NCBI RefSeq assembly: GCF_003053745.1
Contig: NZ_QAYE01000001.1
Location: forward strand, 186,001 to 250,000
From: Sphingomonas faeni
GTDB lineage: Bacteria > Pseudomonadota > Alphaproteobacteria > Sphingomonadales > Sphingomonadaceae
Length of the DNA: 64,000 nucleotides
Direction: 5' to 3'
In this document: one piece after another, positions 54,082 to 64,000 of the stretch
How positions within the stretch are numbered: position 1 is the first letter of the stretch
Layout: each line of letters opens with the position of its first letter
The notes under the pieces: model-generated
The model's database searches: none
What the model was told of the DNA's origin: nothing
The model's input: the letters and a program-made list of their open reading frames with translations, nothing else
Position numbers and translations under genes: made by a program

Positions 54082-54085
<4 letters not shown>
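52046..54085 (+). CDS. prsK: PEP-CTERM/XrtA system sensor kinase PrsK
   Basis: The 679 residues have an N-terminal membrane domain with several helices (to about residue 280), a GAF-like middle at about 310-450 (LAEDRAHAAL) and a kinase core. The phospho-acceptor is His475 in FAFILHDIKNLVSQL, the PrsK-type H-box. The ATPase has VIDHGCGMTPGFVRDQLFKPF and SSKPAGFGIGAFEARQLVHAMGG. It is paired with prsR, whose start overlaps its stop by four bases. In PEP-CTERM bacteria this pair controls sigma-54 genes for exopolysaccharide and protein sorting. GTG start. Confidence 0.92.
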
Positions 54086-55423
<1,338 letters not shown>

Positions 55424-55440
<17 letters not shown>

Positions 55441-57454
55441 GACCGGATCCGCGGCGACGCACACGCATCGTTATCCGTTGCTGAGCCGGGGCCGGCGTCG
55501 GCGCCTAAAAATGCGCGGCGTCGTTACCGCGAGATATACACGCCTAGTTGCGATCGGCGTCCTGTGTCTGCTGATCGTCGGTATCGCGATCGCCCTCGCG
55601 ACCCGTCCGCCACGGCCAGATGCGCGCCGGTCGCTGGTCGACAGCCTGACGACGCTGGCAGCAGGGAACTACAGTGCCGCGCGGACCAACGCGCAGGCCG
55701 CGATCAAAGCTGCCCCGACGTTGGGGATCGCGCATGCGGTACTGGCGCGCGCGTATCTCGAACTGGGCGACGGGCTTGCGGCGGAGGCGGAACTGGCGCG
55801 GGCGACCGACGCGGGGTTGCCCGCGGATCGCCTGCATCAGCTTCAGGCACATGCGCGATTGCTGCAGGGCGACCCCGATGGCGCGATCGACGAGGCCGCG
55901 CAGGCGCAACCGCGATATACCGGGTACGCTGCGCGAATCCAGGCACGGGCGCTGGCGTCACAAGGCAAGCCGGTGGAGGCGCAGGCGGTGCTTCGAGCGC
56001 TGCTCGAGCAGGTGCCGAACGATGGCGCCGCGTGGACGGATCTTGGCCGCATCCGGTTGACGGCGGGCGATGTCGGTGGCGCGTCGGTTGCGGCGGCGCG
56101 CGCGGTGACGCTGGCGCGGGGCGAACCTGCGGCGCTGACGTTGCAGGGGGAGGTGATCCGCAGCCGCTACGGCCTCGTTGCCGCGCTACCGTGGTTCGAG
56201 GCAGCGTTGCAGCGCGACGCTTATTATCACCCCGCGCTGATCGAATATGCGGCGACGCTGGGCGAGGCGGGGCGGAATGCCGACATGCTGGCGGCGACGC
56301 GTCGCGCGCTGTTGGCGCGGCCGGGCAGCCCGCAGGCGCTGTACCTCCAGGCGGTATTGGCCGCGCGCGCAGGACGCATCGATCTGGCGCGCGGATTGCT
56401 GCAACGAACCGGGAACGCGGTTGCCGGCTTGCCGGGTGCGATGCTGCTGTCGGGCAGTCTCTACTATGCGCGGGGCAAATTCGAACAGGCGGCGGTCACG
56501 TGGCGACAGTTGGTCGCGATCCAGCCGCTCAACGTTACCGGGCGCCGATTGCTGGGGGCGGCGTTGTTCCGGTCGGGGGATGCGCAGGCGGCGTTGGGCG
56601 TGCTGCGGCCGATCGGGCTGCGCGCCGATGCGGACGGCTATTCGTTGACGACGATCGCACGGGCGTTCGAGGCGGCCGGGGATACGCAGACCGCCGCGCA
56701 ATTCCTCGATCGTGCGGCGGGGGGGCGGACTGCGCCTGCCGCGATCTTCGCCACGGACGATTCGGTCGGTGCGCTGCTGGCCGTTGCCGATGCCGCGGCC
56801 AGCGACCCGACCTATGTACTGGGCGTGATCCGCGGCCAGATCGTGCGTGGGGACACTACCGGCGCGATCGCTCGGGCGCGTGCGCTCGTCGCGGCGGGCC
56901 CCGGTGCGCCGGCCGCGCAACTGGCACTTGGGGACGCATTGGTCGTTGCCGAGCGCTATCCCGAGGCGGCCGGCGTCTACGCGCGGGCGGCGGATCTGTC
57001 GTTCGACGAACCGACGATGCTGCGTCTGGTCGATGCGCTTGGCCGCGCTGGGCGCGCGCAGGACGCGGCGACCTCGCTGGCGCTGTATCTGTCGCAGAAC
57101 CCGCAAAGCCTGACCGGATTGCGCCTGCTAGGGCATTGGCAGGTTGCGTCCGGGGATTGGGACAAGGCGATCGAGACGCTTGAGGGGGTGCGGCGTCGGG
57201 TCGGCAATCGCGATGGTGGCGTCTTGATCGACTTGGCGCTCGCCTATGCCGGCAGCGACGATGGCGCCATCGCGGTGCGCTATGGCAAGGCCGCGTACAG
57301 CCTCGCGCCGATGAACGCGGCCGCGGCGGACGCTTACGGCGTCGCCCTCGCAGCGAGCGGGAATAGTGATGGTGCGCGCCAACTGCTCGACAAGGCGGTC
57401 CGACTCGCGCCGGGCGATGCGGTAATCGCGGGCCACCGCCGCCAGCTCGACTGA
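55424..57454 (+). CDS. TPR-repeat membrane protein of the prsK/prsR locus
   Basis: The 676 residues start with a basic cytoplasmic stretch (SRGRRRRLKMRGVV), one membrane helix (LVAIGVLCLLIVGIAIALA) and then a long row of TPR-like helix pairs to the end (for example AHAVLARAYLELGDGLAAEAELARA; AAAADAYGVALAASGNSDGARQLLDKAVRLAPGD). It overlaps the prsR 3' end by 17 bases, so it is part of the same operon. Its place matches the TPR lipoprotein (PrsT-type) of PEP-CTERM loci, though it has no lipobox. A later ATG at 55511 would remove 29 residues. Confidence 0.85.
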
Positions 57455-57516
57455 ACGCTGCCGGTCCTGCCGTCGGAACCCTTGCCTCCAGGGTAGCGTG
57501 TCGTCAGAAGCCGCGC

Positions 57517-58320
57517 ATGACCGATCCGCTGGACCGCATCGCCGCCGCGCTTGAGCGCTTGTCGCCGCCTCCGCCGCCGGCTGCCGATCCGCGCGCGCAT
57601 CCTGCGTATGTCTGGCGTGGTGGAGTGCTCCAGCCCGCGCGCGGGTTTGCGCCGTTGCCGCTGGATATGCTGATCGGTGTCGATCGCCAGAAGGCGTCGC
57701 TGCTGGCCAATTTGCGCCATCTCGCGGCGGGGCGTGCCGCGCAGGACGTCTTGCTGTGGGGCGCGCGGGGAACAGGTAAGTCCGCGCTCGTCAAAAGTGC
57801 GGTGGCGGACGTGCAGGGTTCGGGGGGCGACATTGCGCTGGTCGAGGTCACCGAGCTTGCCGGGCTGCCGACGCTGTTTGCGGCGTTGGCGCAGGTGAGG
57901 CGCGCGTTCGTCGTGTTCGTCGACGATCTCGGGTTCGACGTTCCGGCCGAGGCGCGTGCGCTTCGATCGATGCTGGAGGGTGGGGCGGAACCCCGGCCTG
58001 CCAATGTCCGATTGCTGGTGACCGCCAATCGCCGACATCTGGCGCCACGGGACATCGCCGAACAGGAAAGTGCGATCAACCCGCGCGATTCGGCGGACGA
58101 TCATTTGGCGCTATCGGATCGCTTCGGTCTGAGCCTGGGCTTCCATGCGCTTGATCAGGACGGGTATCTGGCAATCGTTGCGGCCTATGCGGCGACACAT
58201 GATCTGAAGTTCGAACCGGGCGAGGCCACCGGTTGGGCTACGCGTCGGGGCAGCCGCTCGGGCCGCGTCGCGTGGCAATATATCGTCGATCTAGCCGGTC
58301 GCGCTGGCAAGGCGTTGTAA
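57517..58320 (+). CDS. DUF815 family ATP-binding protein
   Basis: The 267 residues fit DUF815, a small AAA-like ATPase family of unknown function. Walker A is WGARGTGKSALVK; Walker B is VVFVDDLGFD. Further marks are LRSMLEGGAEPRPANVRLLVTANRRHL and DDHLALSDRFGLSLGFHA. The N-terminus is Pro-rich. It lies 62 bases after the TPR gene on the same strand but may be independent, since the family is widespread without polysaccharide genes. Confidence 0.92.
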   Translation: MTDPLDRIAAALERLSPPPPPAADPRAHPAYVWRGGVLQPARGFAPLPLDMLIGVDRQKASLLANLRHLAAGRAAQDVLLWGARGTGKSALVKSAVADVQGSGGDIALVEVTELAGLPTLFAALAQVRRAFVVFVDDLGFDVPAEARALRSMLEGGAEPRPANVRLLVTANRRHLAPRDIAEQESAINPRDSADDHLALSDRFGLSLGFHALDQDGYLAIVAAYAATHDLKFEPGEATGWATRRGSRSGRVAWQYIVDLAGRAGKAL

Positions 58321-58332
58321 TCTCAAAACGGT

Positions 58333-58356
58333 GGGCCGGTGCCGAAGCACCGGCCC
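58333..58356 (-). terminator. Rho-independent terminator
   Basis: On the minus strand GGGCCGGTGC TTCG GCACCGGCCC is a perfect 10-bp stem with a stable tetraloop, followed by ACCGTTTTGAG. It lies seven bases after the stop of the small minus-strand gene at 58364. It also sits just after the DUF815 stop and may end both transcripts. Confidence 0.8.
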
Positions 58357-58363
58357 GGCAACA

Positions 58364-58606
58364 TCAGTTGCTGTCCGAATCGTCGTTGTTGTCGTTGACG
58401 ATGGCGATAACGCCGATCGCTGCGACGCCAGCTACGATCAGGAGGGCGAAGATGCCGCCGCCGCCTGCGAGCTCGTTCTTGCCGGACGTTGCCGAGCCAA
58501 CGCGTGCGTTCGCAACCGACAGGCTGGCAGGAGCAGCCGACGCTGCAACCGAGGTGGTCATCATTGCAACGGCAAGTGCGCCGCCGGTAAGGGCCTTGAG
58601 CTTCAT
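58364..58606 (-). CDS. Small exported protein with Gly-rich membrane segment
   Basis: The 80-residue product starts MKLKALTGGALAVAMMTT and has a signal peptide (cleavage near ASAAP). The mature part is about 55 residues: a polar stretch (ASLSVANARVGSATSGKNELA), a hydrophobic helix (GGGIFALLIVAGVAAIGVIAIV) and an acidic end NDNNDDSDSN. It is not a PEP-CTERM tail (no VPEP, no Arg cluster). An EcfG-type promoter lies 35-60 bases before the ATG at 58606 and a terminator follows, so it is a single-gene unit, probably general-stress-induced. The family is not recognised. Confidence 0.75.
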   Translation of the reverse strand: MKLKALTGGALAVAMMTTSVAASAAPASLSVANARVGSATSGKNELAGGGGIFALLIVAGVAAIGVIAIVNDNNDDSDSN

Positions 58607-58640
58607 ATACATCTCCGCATTAAACAAACAGAACTGCCGC

Positions 58641-58665
58641 AACGCAGCAATTGCACGGTGGTTCC
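58641..58665 (-). promoter_or_regulatory. EcfG-type (general stress) promoter
   Basis: On the minus strand GGAAC (58665-58661), 16 bases, CGTT (58644-58641): an exact match to the alphaproteobacterial EcfG consensus GGAAC-N16/17-CGTT. The ATG of the small exported protein is 35 bases downstream of the -10. Confidence 0.65.
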
Positions 58666-58704
58666 CGTATTGACTGAAGATGGAAACGTCCAGCTAAATC
58701 TAGT

Positions 58705-60486
<1,782 letters not shown>

Positions 60487-60607
60487 GTTCGCGCCACGTA
60501 GGGGGGCGAAGTGATGCAGGCAAGTTACACCGCACGGGCTTCGTGCTGTCGGCGGCCTGTCGCGATCATTCACAGGCTGTTCAATGCGGAAGGGCTATGC
60601 CACCGCC

Positions 60608-60922
60608 ATGAAGATGCTGCTTTTCCTTGCAACCCTGGCCGCTGCGCCGTTCCTGATGGGTGCCGCACCCATGCTGGCGGGCGAGCCTCCGCAGCGCCGC
60701 AGCGACCAGATGTCGGCGTTGCAGGCGCGCAAGACCGGAGCGCCGTCTTTGCGCGAGATCGAGTCGCGTGTGATCCCGACGATGCGGGGTGCGCAGTATC
60801 TCGGCTCGGACTATGATTCGGGCAGCGCCATTTACACGCTGAAATTCCTGCGCGATGGAACCGTCATCTGGGTCGACGTCGATGGCCGTAACGGCCAGAT
60901 CGTCGGCCGCACGGGTCGCTGA
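60608..60922 (+). CDS. PepSY-domain exported protein
   Basis: The roughly 104-residue product has a signal peptide (MKMLLFLATLAAAPFLMGAAP). The mature part contains a PepSY-like domain: LREIESRVIPTMRGAQYLGSDYDSG and YTLKFLRDGTVIWVDVDGRNGQIVG. It lies 23 bases before the response regulator gene and is co-transcribed with the two-component pair; such PepSY proteins often modulate the sensor. The in-frame ATG at 60584 would add eight residues. A TTCA-N7-TTCA direct repeat at 60569-60583 lies before it. Confidence 0.85.
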   Translation: MKMLLFLATLAAAPFLMGAAPMLAGEPPQRRSDQMSALQARKTGAPSLREIESRVIPTMRGAQYLGSDYDSGSAIYTLKFLRDGTVIWVDVDGRNGQIVGRTGR

Positions 60923-60945
60923 ACACTGTAATCGAGAGGATTGTC

Positions 60946-61611
60946 ATGCGCGTTCTGATCGTCGAGGACGAGCCGAATCTCGGCCAGCAATTGAAGAATA
61001 CCCTGGAAGGGGCCGGCTATGCGATCGATCTCGCGGTCGATGGCGAGGAAGGGCATTTTCTCGGCTCGACCGAGAATTACGACGCGGTCGTGCTCGATCT
61101 CGGGCTGCCGGAAATCGACGGTCTGACCGTGCTGGATCGCTGGCGCAAGGAGGGGAAGACGATGCCCGTGCTGGTGCTGACCGCGCGCGACAGCTGGTCG
61201 GACAAGGTCGCGGGCCTCGATGCGGGCGCGGACGATTACGTCGCCAAGCCGTTTCAGAGCGAGGAGCTGATCGCGCGTCTTCGTGCGCTGATCCGACGTG
61301 CGTCGGGCAATGCTTCATCCGAGCTGACCGCGGGCGACATCCGCCTCGACACGCGCAGCGGCAAGGTGACGCGCGCGGGCGAACCGGTGAAGCTGACCGC
61401 GCAGGAATATAAGCTGCTCAGCTATCTGCTGCATCACAAGGGCAAGGTCGTCAGCCGTACCGAGCTGATCGAGCATATCTACGACCAGGATTTCGATCGC
61501 GATTCGAACACGATCGAGGTGTTCGTGACGCGAATCCGCAAGAAGCTCGGCCAGGACGTGATCACCACGATCCGTGGGCTTGGCTACAGCCTCGAAGATC
61601 CGGACGCCTGA
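60946..61611 (+). CDS. OmpR-family response regulator
   Basis: The 221 residues hold a receiver domain with Asp51 in DAVVLDLGLPEIDG, Thr in VLTARD and Lys in DDYVAKPF, followed by a winged-helix DNA-binding domain (LTAQEYKLLSYLLHHKGKVVSRTELIEHIY ... NTIEVFVTRIRKKLG). It starts with the sequence MRVLIVEDEP and has AGAGGA before it. Its kinase follows 10 bases later. The regulated genes are not evident from the window. Confidence 0.94.
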   Translation: MRVLIVEDEPNLGQQLKNTLEGAGYAIDLAVDGEEGHFLGSTENYDAVVLDLGLPEIDGLTVLDRWRKEGKTMPVLVLTARDSWSDKVAGLDAGADDYVAKPFQSEELIARLRALIRRASGNASSELTAGDIRLDTRSGKVTRAGEPVKLTAQEYKLLSYLLHHKGKVVSRTELIEHIYDQDFDRDSNTIEVFVTRIRKKLGQDVITTIRGLGYSLEDPDA

Positions 61612-61621
61612 TCGGCTGACG

Positions 61622-63019
61622 ATGGACAGCGCGCCGGTCACAGACACGCCGATAGCGGACGGGCCGATCCGCGTGCCCGCCGCAGTCAAGGGATCGCTGT
61701 CGCGGCGGATGATCCTGATCGCGGCGGTGTGGATCGGCGTGCTGCTCAGCGGCGGCGGGTTCGCGCTCGACCGGGTGCTGTCGGCGGCGGTGACGCGCAA
61801 TTTCGACGACCAGCTGGAATATGTGCTGCGGTCGCTGCTCAATTCGTCCGAGATCGGCCCCGACGGCGAGGTGATCTTCTCGCGCGAGGCTGCGGCCGAC
61901 CAGCGGTTCGTCGAGCCGTATTCGGGGCTGTACTGGCAGGTGTCGGGCAAGGGTCGCGAGGATTTCCCGTCGCGTTCGCTATGGGACCGGCGACTCGCGT
62001 TCGGCGGGACGCATGACGACCGCAACGCGCATTTCTACGACAGCACGCAGTTTCCGGACGAGAAGCTTCGCGTCGTCGAGCGGGACGCGGTGATCCCCGG
62101 GTCGAAGGTGCATTGGCGCTTCCAGGTGGCGCAGAGCCGGGACGGGCTCGATGCGCAGATCACGACGTTGCGGCGGACGCTCGTGCGCAGCTTCGCGCTG
62201 CTCGCGCTCGGGCTGATCGTGATGGCGGCGCTGCAGACGTTCTACGGGCTGTGGCCGCTGCGGCGGGTGCGCGAGGAGATCGCGCGGATGCGGGCGGGTC
62301 AGTCGAACCGCGTGTCGAGCGCGATGCCGGTCGAGGTCGCGCCGATGGTCGAGGAACTGAACGCGCTGATCGAGCATAACGAGCGGCAGGCGGAGGAGGC
62401 GCGGCGGCATGCCGGCAACCTCGCGCATGCGCTGAAGACGCCGCTGACGGTGATCATGAACGCGGCGACGGCGCAGTCGGACGACCTCGCCGACACGGTC
62501 ATCCGCGAGGCGCGGACGATGCGGCGGCAGGTCGATCATCACCTTGCGCGGGCGCGGGCGGTCGGGCGGCGTGGGTCTGCGCATAGTCGTGCGGATGTTT
62601 GGCCGAGCCTGGAGTCGGTGGAGCGTGCGGTCGGTCGGCTGTACCGGCACGTTCGGATCGACGTGACCGGGCCTCGCGGGTTGCAGGTGCATGTCGAGCG
62701 GCAGGATCTCGACGAGATGCTCGGTAATCTGATCGAGAACGCGGCGAAATATGGTGGCGGCAGCGTGTTCGTGACGGTCGGCGCGCAGTCTGGCTTCGTC
62801 GAGTTCCTGGTCGAGGACGACGGCGTCGGCATCCCGGAGGAGGAGCGGGTGCGTATCTTCGATCGCGGCGTGCGGCTGGATACGGGCAAGCCGGGGACGG
62901 GGCTCGGGCTGGCGATCGTGCGCGACGTGGCGGAGATTTATGAGGGGACGGTTGCGCTTGAGGAGAGCGAGGACCTTGGTGGGTTGCTGGTCCGGTTGCG
63001 GTTGCCGGCAGCGAACTGA
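61622..63019 (+). CDS. Sensor histidine kinase of the OmpR-type system
   Basis: The 465 residues have a first membrane helix (MILIAAVWIGVLLSGGGFAL), a periplasmic sensor region to about 200, a second helix (LLALGLIVMAALQTFYGLWPL), a HAMP-like linker and the kinase core. The phospho-acceptor is His269 in AGNLAHALKTPLTVI. The ATPase has DLDEMLGNLIENAAKYGG, EDDGVGIPEE and GKPGTGLGLAIV. It probably phosphorylates the regulator encoded just before. Confidence 0.94.
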   Translation: MDSAPVTDTPIADGPIRVPAAVKGSLSRRMILIAAVWIGVLLSGGGFALDRVLSAAVTRNFDDQLEYVLRSLLNSSEIGPDGEVIFSREAAADQRFVEPYSGLYWQVSGKGREDFPSRSLWDRRLAFGGTHDDRNAHFYDSTQFPDEKLRVVERDAVIPGSKVHWRFQVAQSRDGLDAQITTLRRTLVRSFALLALGLIVMAALQTFYGLWPLRRVREEIARMRAGQSNRVSSAMPVEVAPMVEELNALIEHNERQAEEARRHAGNLAHALKTPLTVIMNAATAQSDDLADTVIREARTMRRQVDHHLARARAVGRRGSAHSRADVWPSLESVERAVGRLYRHVRIDVTGPRGLQVHVERQDLDEMLGNLIENAAKYGGGSVFVTVGAQSGFVEFLVEDDGVGIPEEERVRIFDRGVRLDTGKPGTGLGLAIVRDVAEIYEGTVALEESEDLGGLLVRLRLPAAN

Positions 63020-63028
63020 CGTCGTTTC

Positions 63029-63153
63029 GATCCTCCCCCGCAAGGGGGAGGTGGCGCGAAGCGACGGAGGGGGAGGACACGGAACGCACGTTGTCCTCTG
63101 CCTCCCCCTCCGTCTGGCAAGGGCCAGCCACCTCCCCCTAGCGGGGGAGGATC
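63029..63153. repeat. CCTCCCC/GGGGAGG palindromic repeat, copy 3
   Basis: Outer arms GATCCTCCCCCGCAAGGGGG and CCCCCTAGCGGGGGAGGATC with adjoining AGGTGGC/GCCACCT form the same structure as the copies at 17496 and 46985. Inner pairs are GACGGAGGGGGAGG / CCTCCCCCTCCGTC. It fills the gap between the histidine kinase and the converging prephenate dehydratase gene. Confidence 0.9.
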
Positions 63154-63162
63154 AGTGTCACA

Positions 63163-64000
63163 TCACCCCCGCGATCGCGCCTGGCGATACGTGCCCAGCA
63201 CGCGCAGCCATTTCGAATGGAACCCCAGTTCCTCCAGCGCATGGTCGAGGTTCGCGTCGCCGGGCTTCCCTACCACGTCCGCATAGAATTCCGTCGCGGA
63301 GAAGCTGCCGTTGCGCTGGTAGCTTTCCAGCTTGGTGATGTTCACCCCGTTGGTCGCGAACCCGCCGACTGCCTTGTACAGCGCGGCGGGGACGTTCTTC
63401 ACCTCGAAGATCAGCGTCGTCATCCATGCGCCGCCGACCGGCTCCTGCGCCGCGGGAGGTTTGCCGCCGCGCGCCAGCACCACGAACCGCGTCGTGTTGT
63501 GGTCGGCATCGGCGATGTCGGTCGCGAGCAGATCGAGGCCGTACAGCCCCGCAGCGGCGGGCGGCGCAAGCGCGGCGATTGTCGGGTCGCCCAACTCCGC
63601 CACCACCGCCGCTGCGCCAGCCGTATCGGGATAGCTCACCGGCTCGATCCCGTGCGCCTTCAGCCAGTGCCGGCATTGGCCGAGTGCCTGCGGATGGCTC
63701 ATCGCCTTGCGGATGCTGTCGCGCGGGCCGCAGGCCATCAGCGCGTGGCGGATCGGCAGGAAATGCTCGCCGGTGATGACGAGGCCCGATTCGGGGAGAA
63801 GGAAATGGATGTCGGCGACGCGGCCGTGCAGTGAATTCTCGATCGGAATGATCGCGCAATCGGCGCGGCCGTCCTTCACCGCGTCGATCGCGTCGGAGAA
63901 ATCGAAGCAGGGCAGGGGCAGGCCGTCGGGGAACGCCTCGACCGCGGCGACATGGCTGTTCGCGCCCGGCGCACCCTGGAACGCGACCGCCCGCGCGGGC
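63163..64000 (-). CDS. pheA: Prephenate dehydratase, 5' end outside the window
   Basis: Makes phenylpyruvate from prephenate in phenylalanine synthesis. The visible 278 residues include the catalytic domain (AFQGAPGANSHVAAVEAF, IIPIENSLHGRVADIHFLL, TRF motif in DHNTTRFVVLARGG) and a C-terminal ACT regulatory domain (TTLIFEVKNVPAALYKAVGGFATNGVNITKLESY). Feedback by phenylalanine is expected of the ACT domain. No chorismate mutase part is seen in the available sequence. The frame is open to the last base. Confidence 0.95.
   Translation of the reverse strand, partial: PARAVAFQGAPGANSHVAAVEAFPDGLPLPCFDFSDAIDAVKDGRADCAIIPIENSLHGRVADIHFLLPESGLVITGEHFLPIRHALMACGPRDSIRKAMSHPQALGQCRHWLKAHGIEPVSYPDTAGAAAVVAELGDPTIAALAPPAAAGLYGLDLLATDIADADHNTTRFVVLARGGKPPAAQEPVGGAWMTTLIFEVKNVPAALYKAVGGFATNGVNITKLESYQRNGSFSATEFYADVVGKPGDANLDHALEELGFHSKWLRVLGTYRQARSRG

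Noticed and set aside
58364..58606. PEP-CTERM sorting tail in the small exported protein
   Set aside because: The C-terminus has a hydrophobic helix but no VPEP motif and no Arg cluster; the tail is acidic.

Overview
The window looks like chromosomal DNA of a sphingomonad (Alphaproteobacteria, Sphingomonas-like). The basis is inference from high GC, the alphaproteobacterial gene orders (cpoB/ybgF-tilS-ftsH; proA-nadD-rsfS-rlmH-envC-ctpA; dciA divergent from mutY), a GTTC-N7-GTTC LexA-type box, EcfG-type promoters (GGAAC-N17-GTT) and short palindromic intergenic repeats. No rRNA, tRNA, CRISPR array, prophage or insertion sequence was seen.

Layout. 1-3350: end of an AraC-type regulator, then ruvA and ruvB separated by an opposite-strand 2-hydroxyacid dehydrogenase. 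3581-11639: ptsP, a RodZ-like protein, cpoB, tilS, ftsH and a small exported protein whose start lies in a hairpin. 11804-20779: a DUF3667 membrane protein, then a long plus-strand run: proA, a ParD/ParE-type toxin-antitoxin pair, nadD, rsfS, rlmH, an EnvC-like factor, a CtpA-type protease, a DsbB-like protein and coq7. 21013-24008: a frameshifted DUF2306 membrane protein, a DJ-1/PfpI protein, DedA and an aldo/keto reductase. 24103-26767 (minus): a radical SAM protein and a DUF4130-UdgX fusion, probably one operon, with a LexA-type box just before the first gene. 26986-32844 (minus): dciA-like gene, two DsbA-like proteins, smc and a 58-residue membrane protein. 32859-46646: mutY, a serine hydrolase, nudC, L-serine dehydratase, an M3 peptidase, a PLP enzyme of the cysteine synthase fold, a fused 5-oxoprolinase and a GH3 glycosidase. 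47125-58320: a DUF885 protein, a possible NepR-like small gene, mannose-1-phosphate guanylyltransferase, an EpsB-type sugar transferase, prsK, prsR, a TPR protein and a DUF815 ATPase. 58364-64000: a small exported protein under an EcfG-type promoter, an ABC-F ATPase, a PepSY/response regulator/histidine kinase operon and the C-terminal part of prephenate dehydratase.

How the genes work together. Much of the window is housekeeping: recombination, ribosome and tRNA maturation, envelope proteolysis, chromosome segregation. The more unusual units are the putatively SOS-controlled radical SAM/UdgX pair, the polysaccharide and PrsK/PrsR locus (normally tied to PEP-CTERM/exosortase systems, whose other parts are not visible here), two small genes behind general-stress-type promoters, and a toxin-antitoxin pair translationally coupled to nadD. 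Intergenic gaps hold several families of GC-rich palindromic repeats; the gap 46647-47124 is almost entirely made of them.
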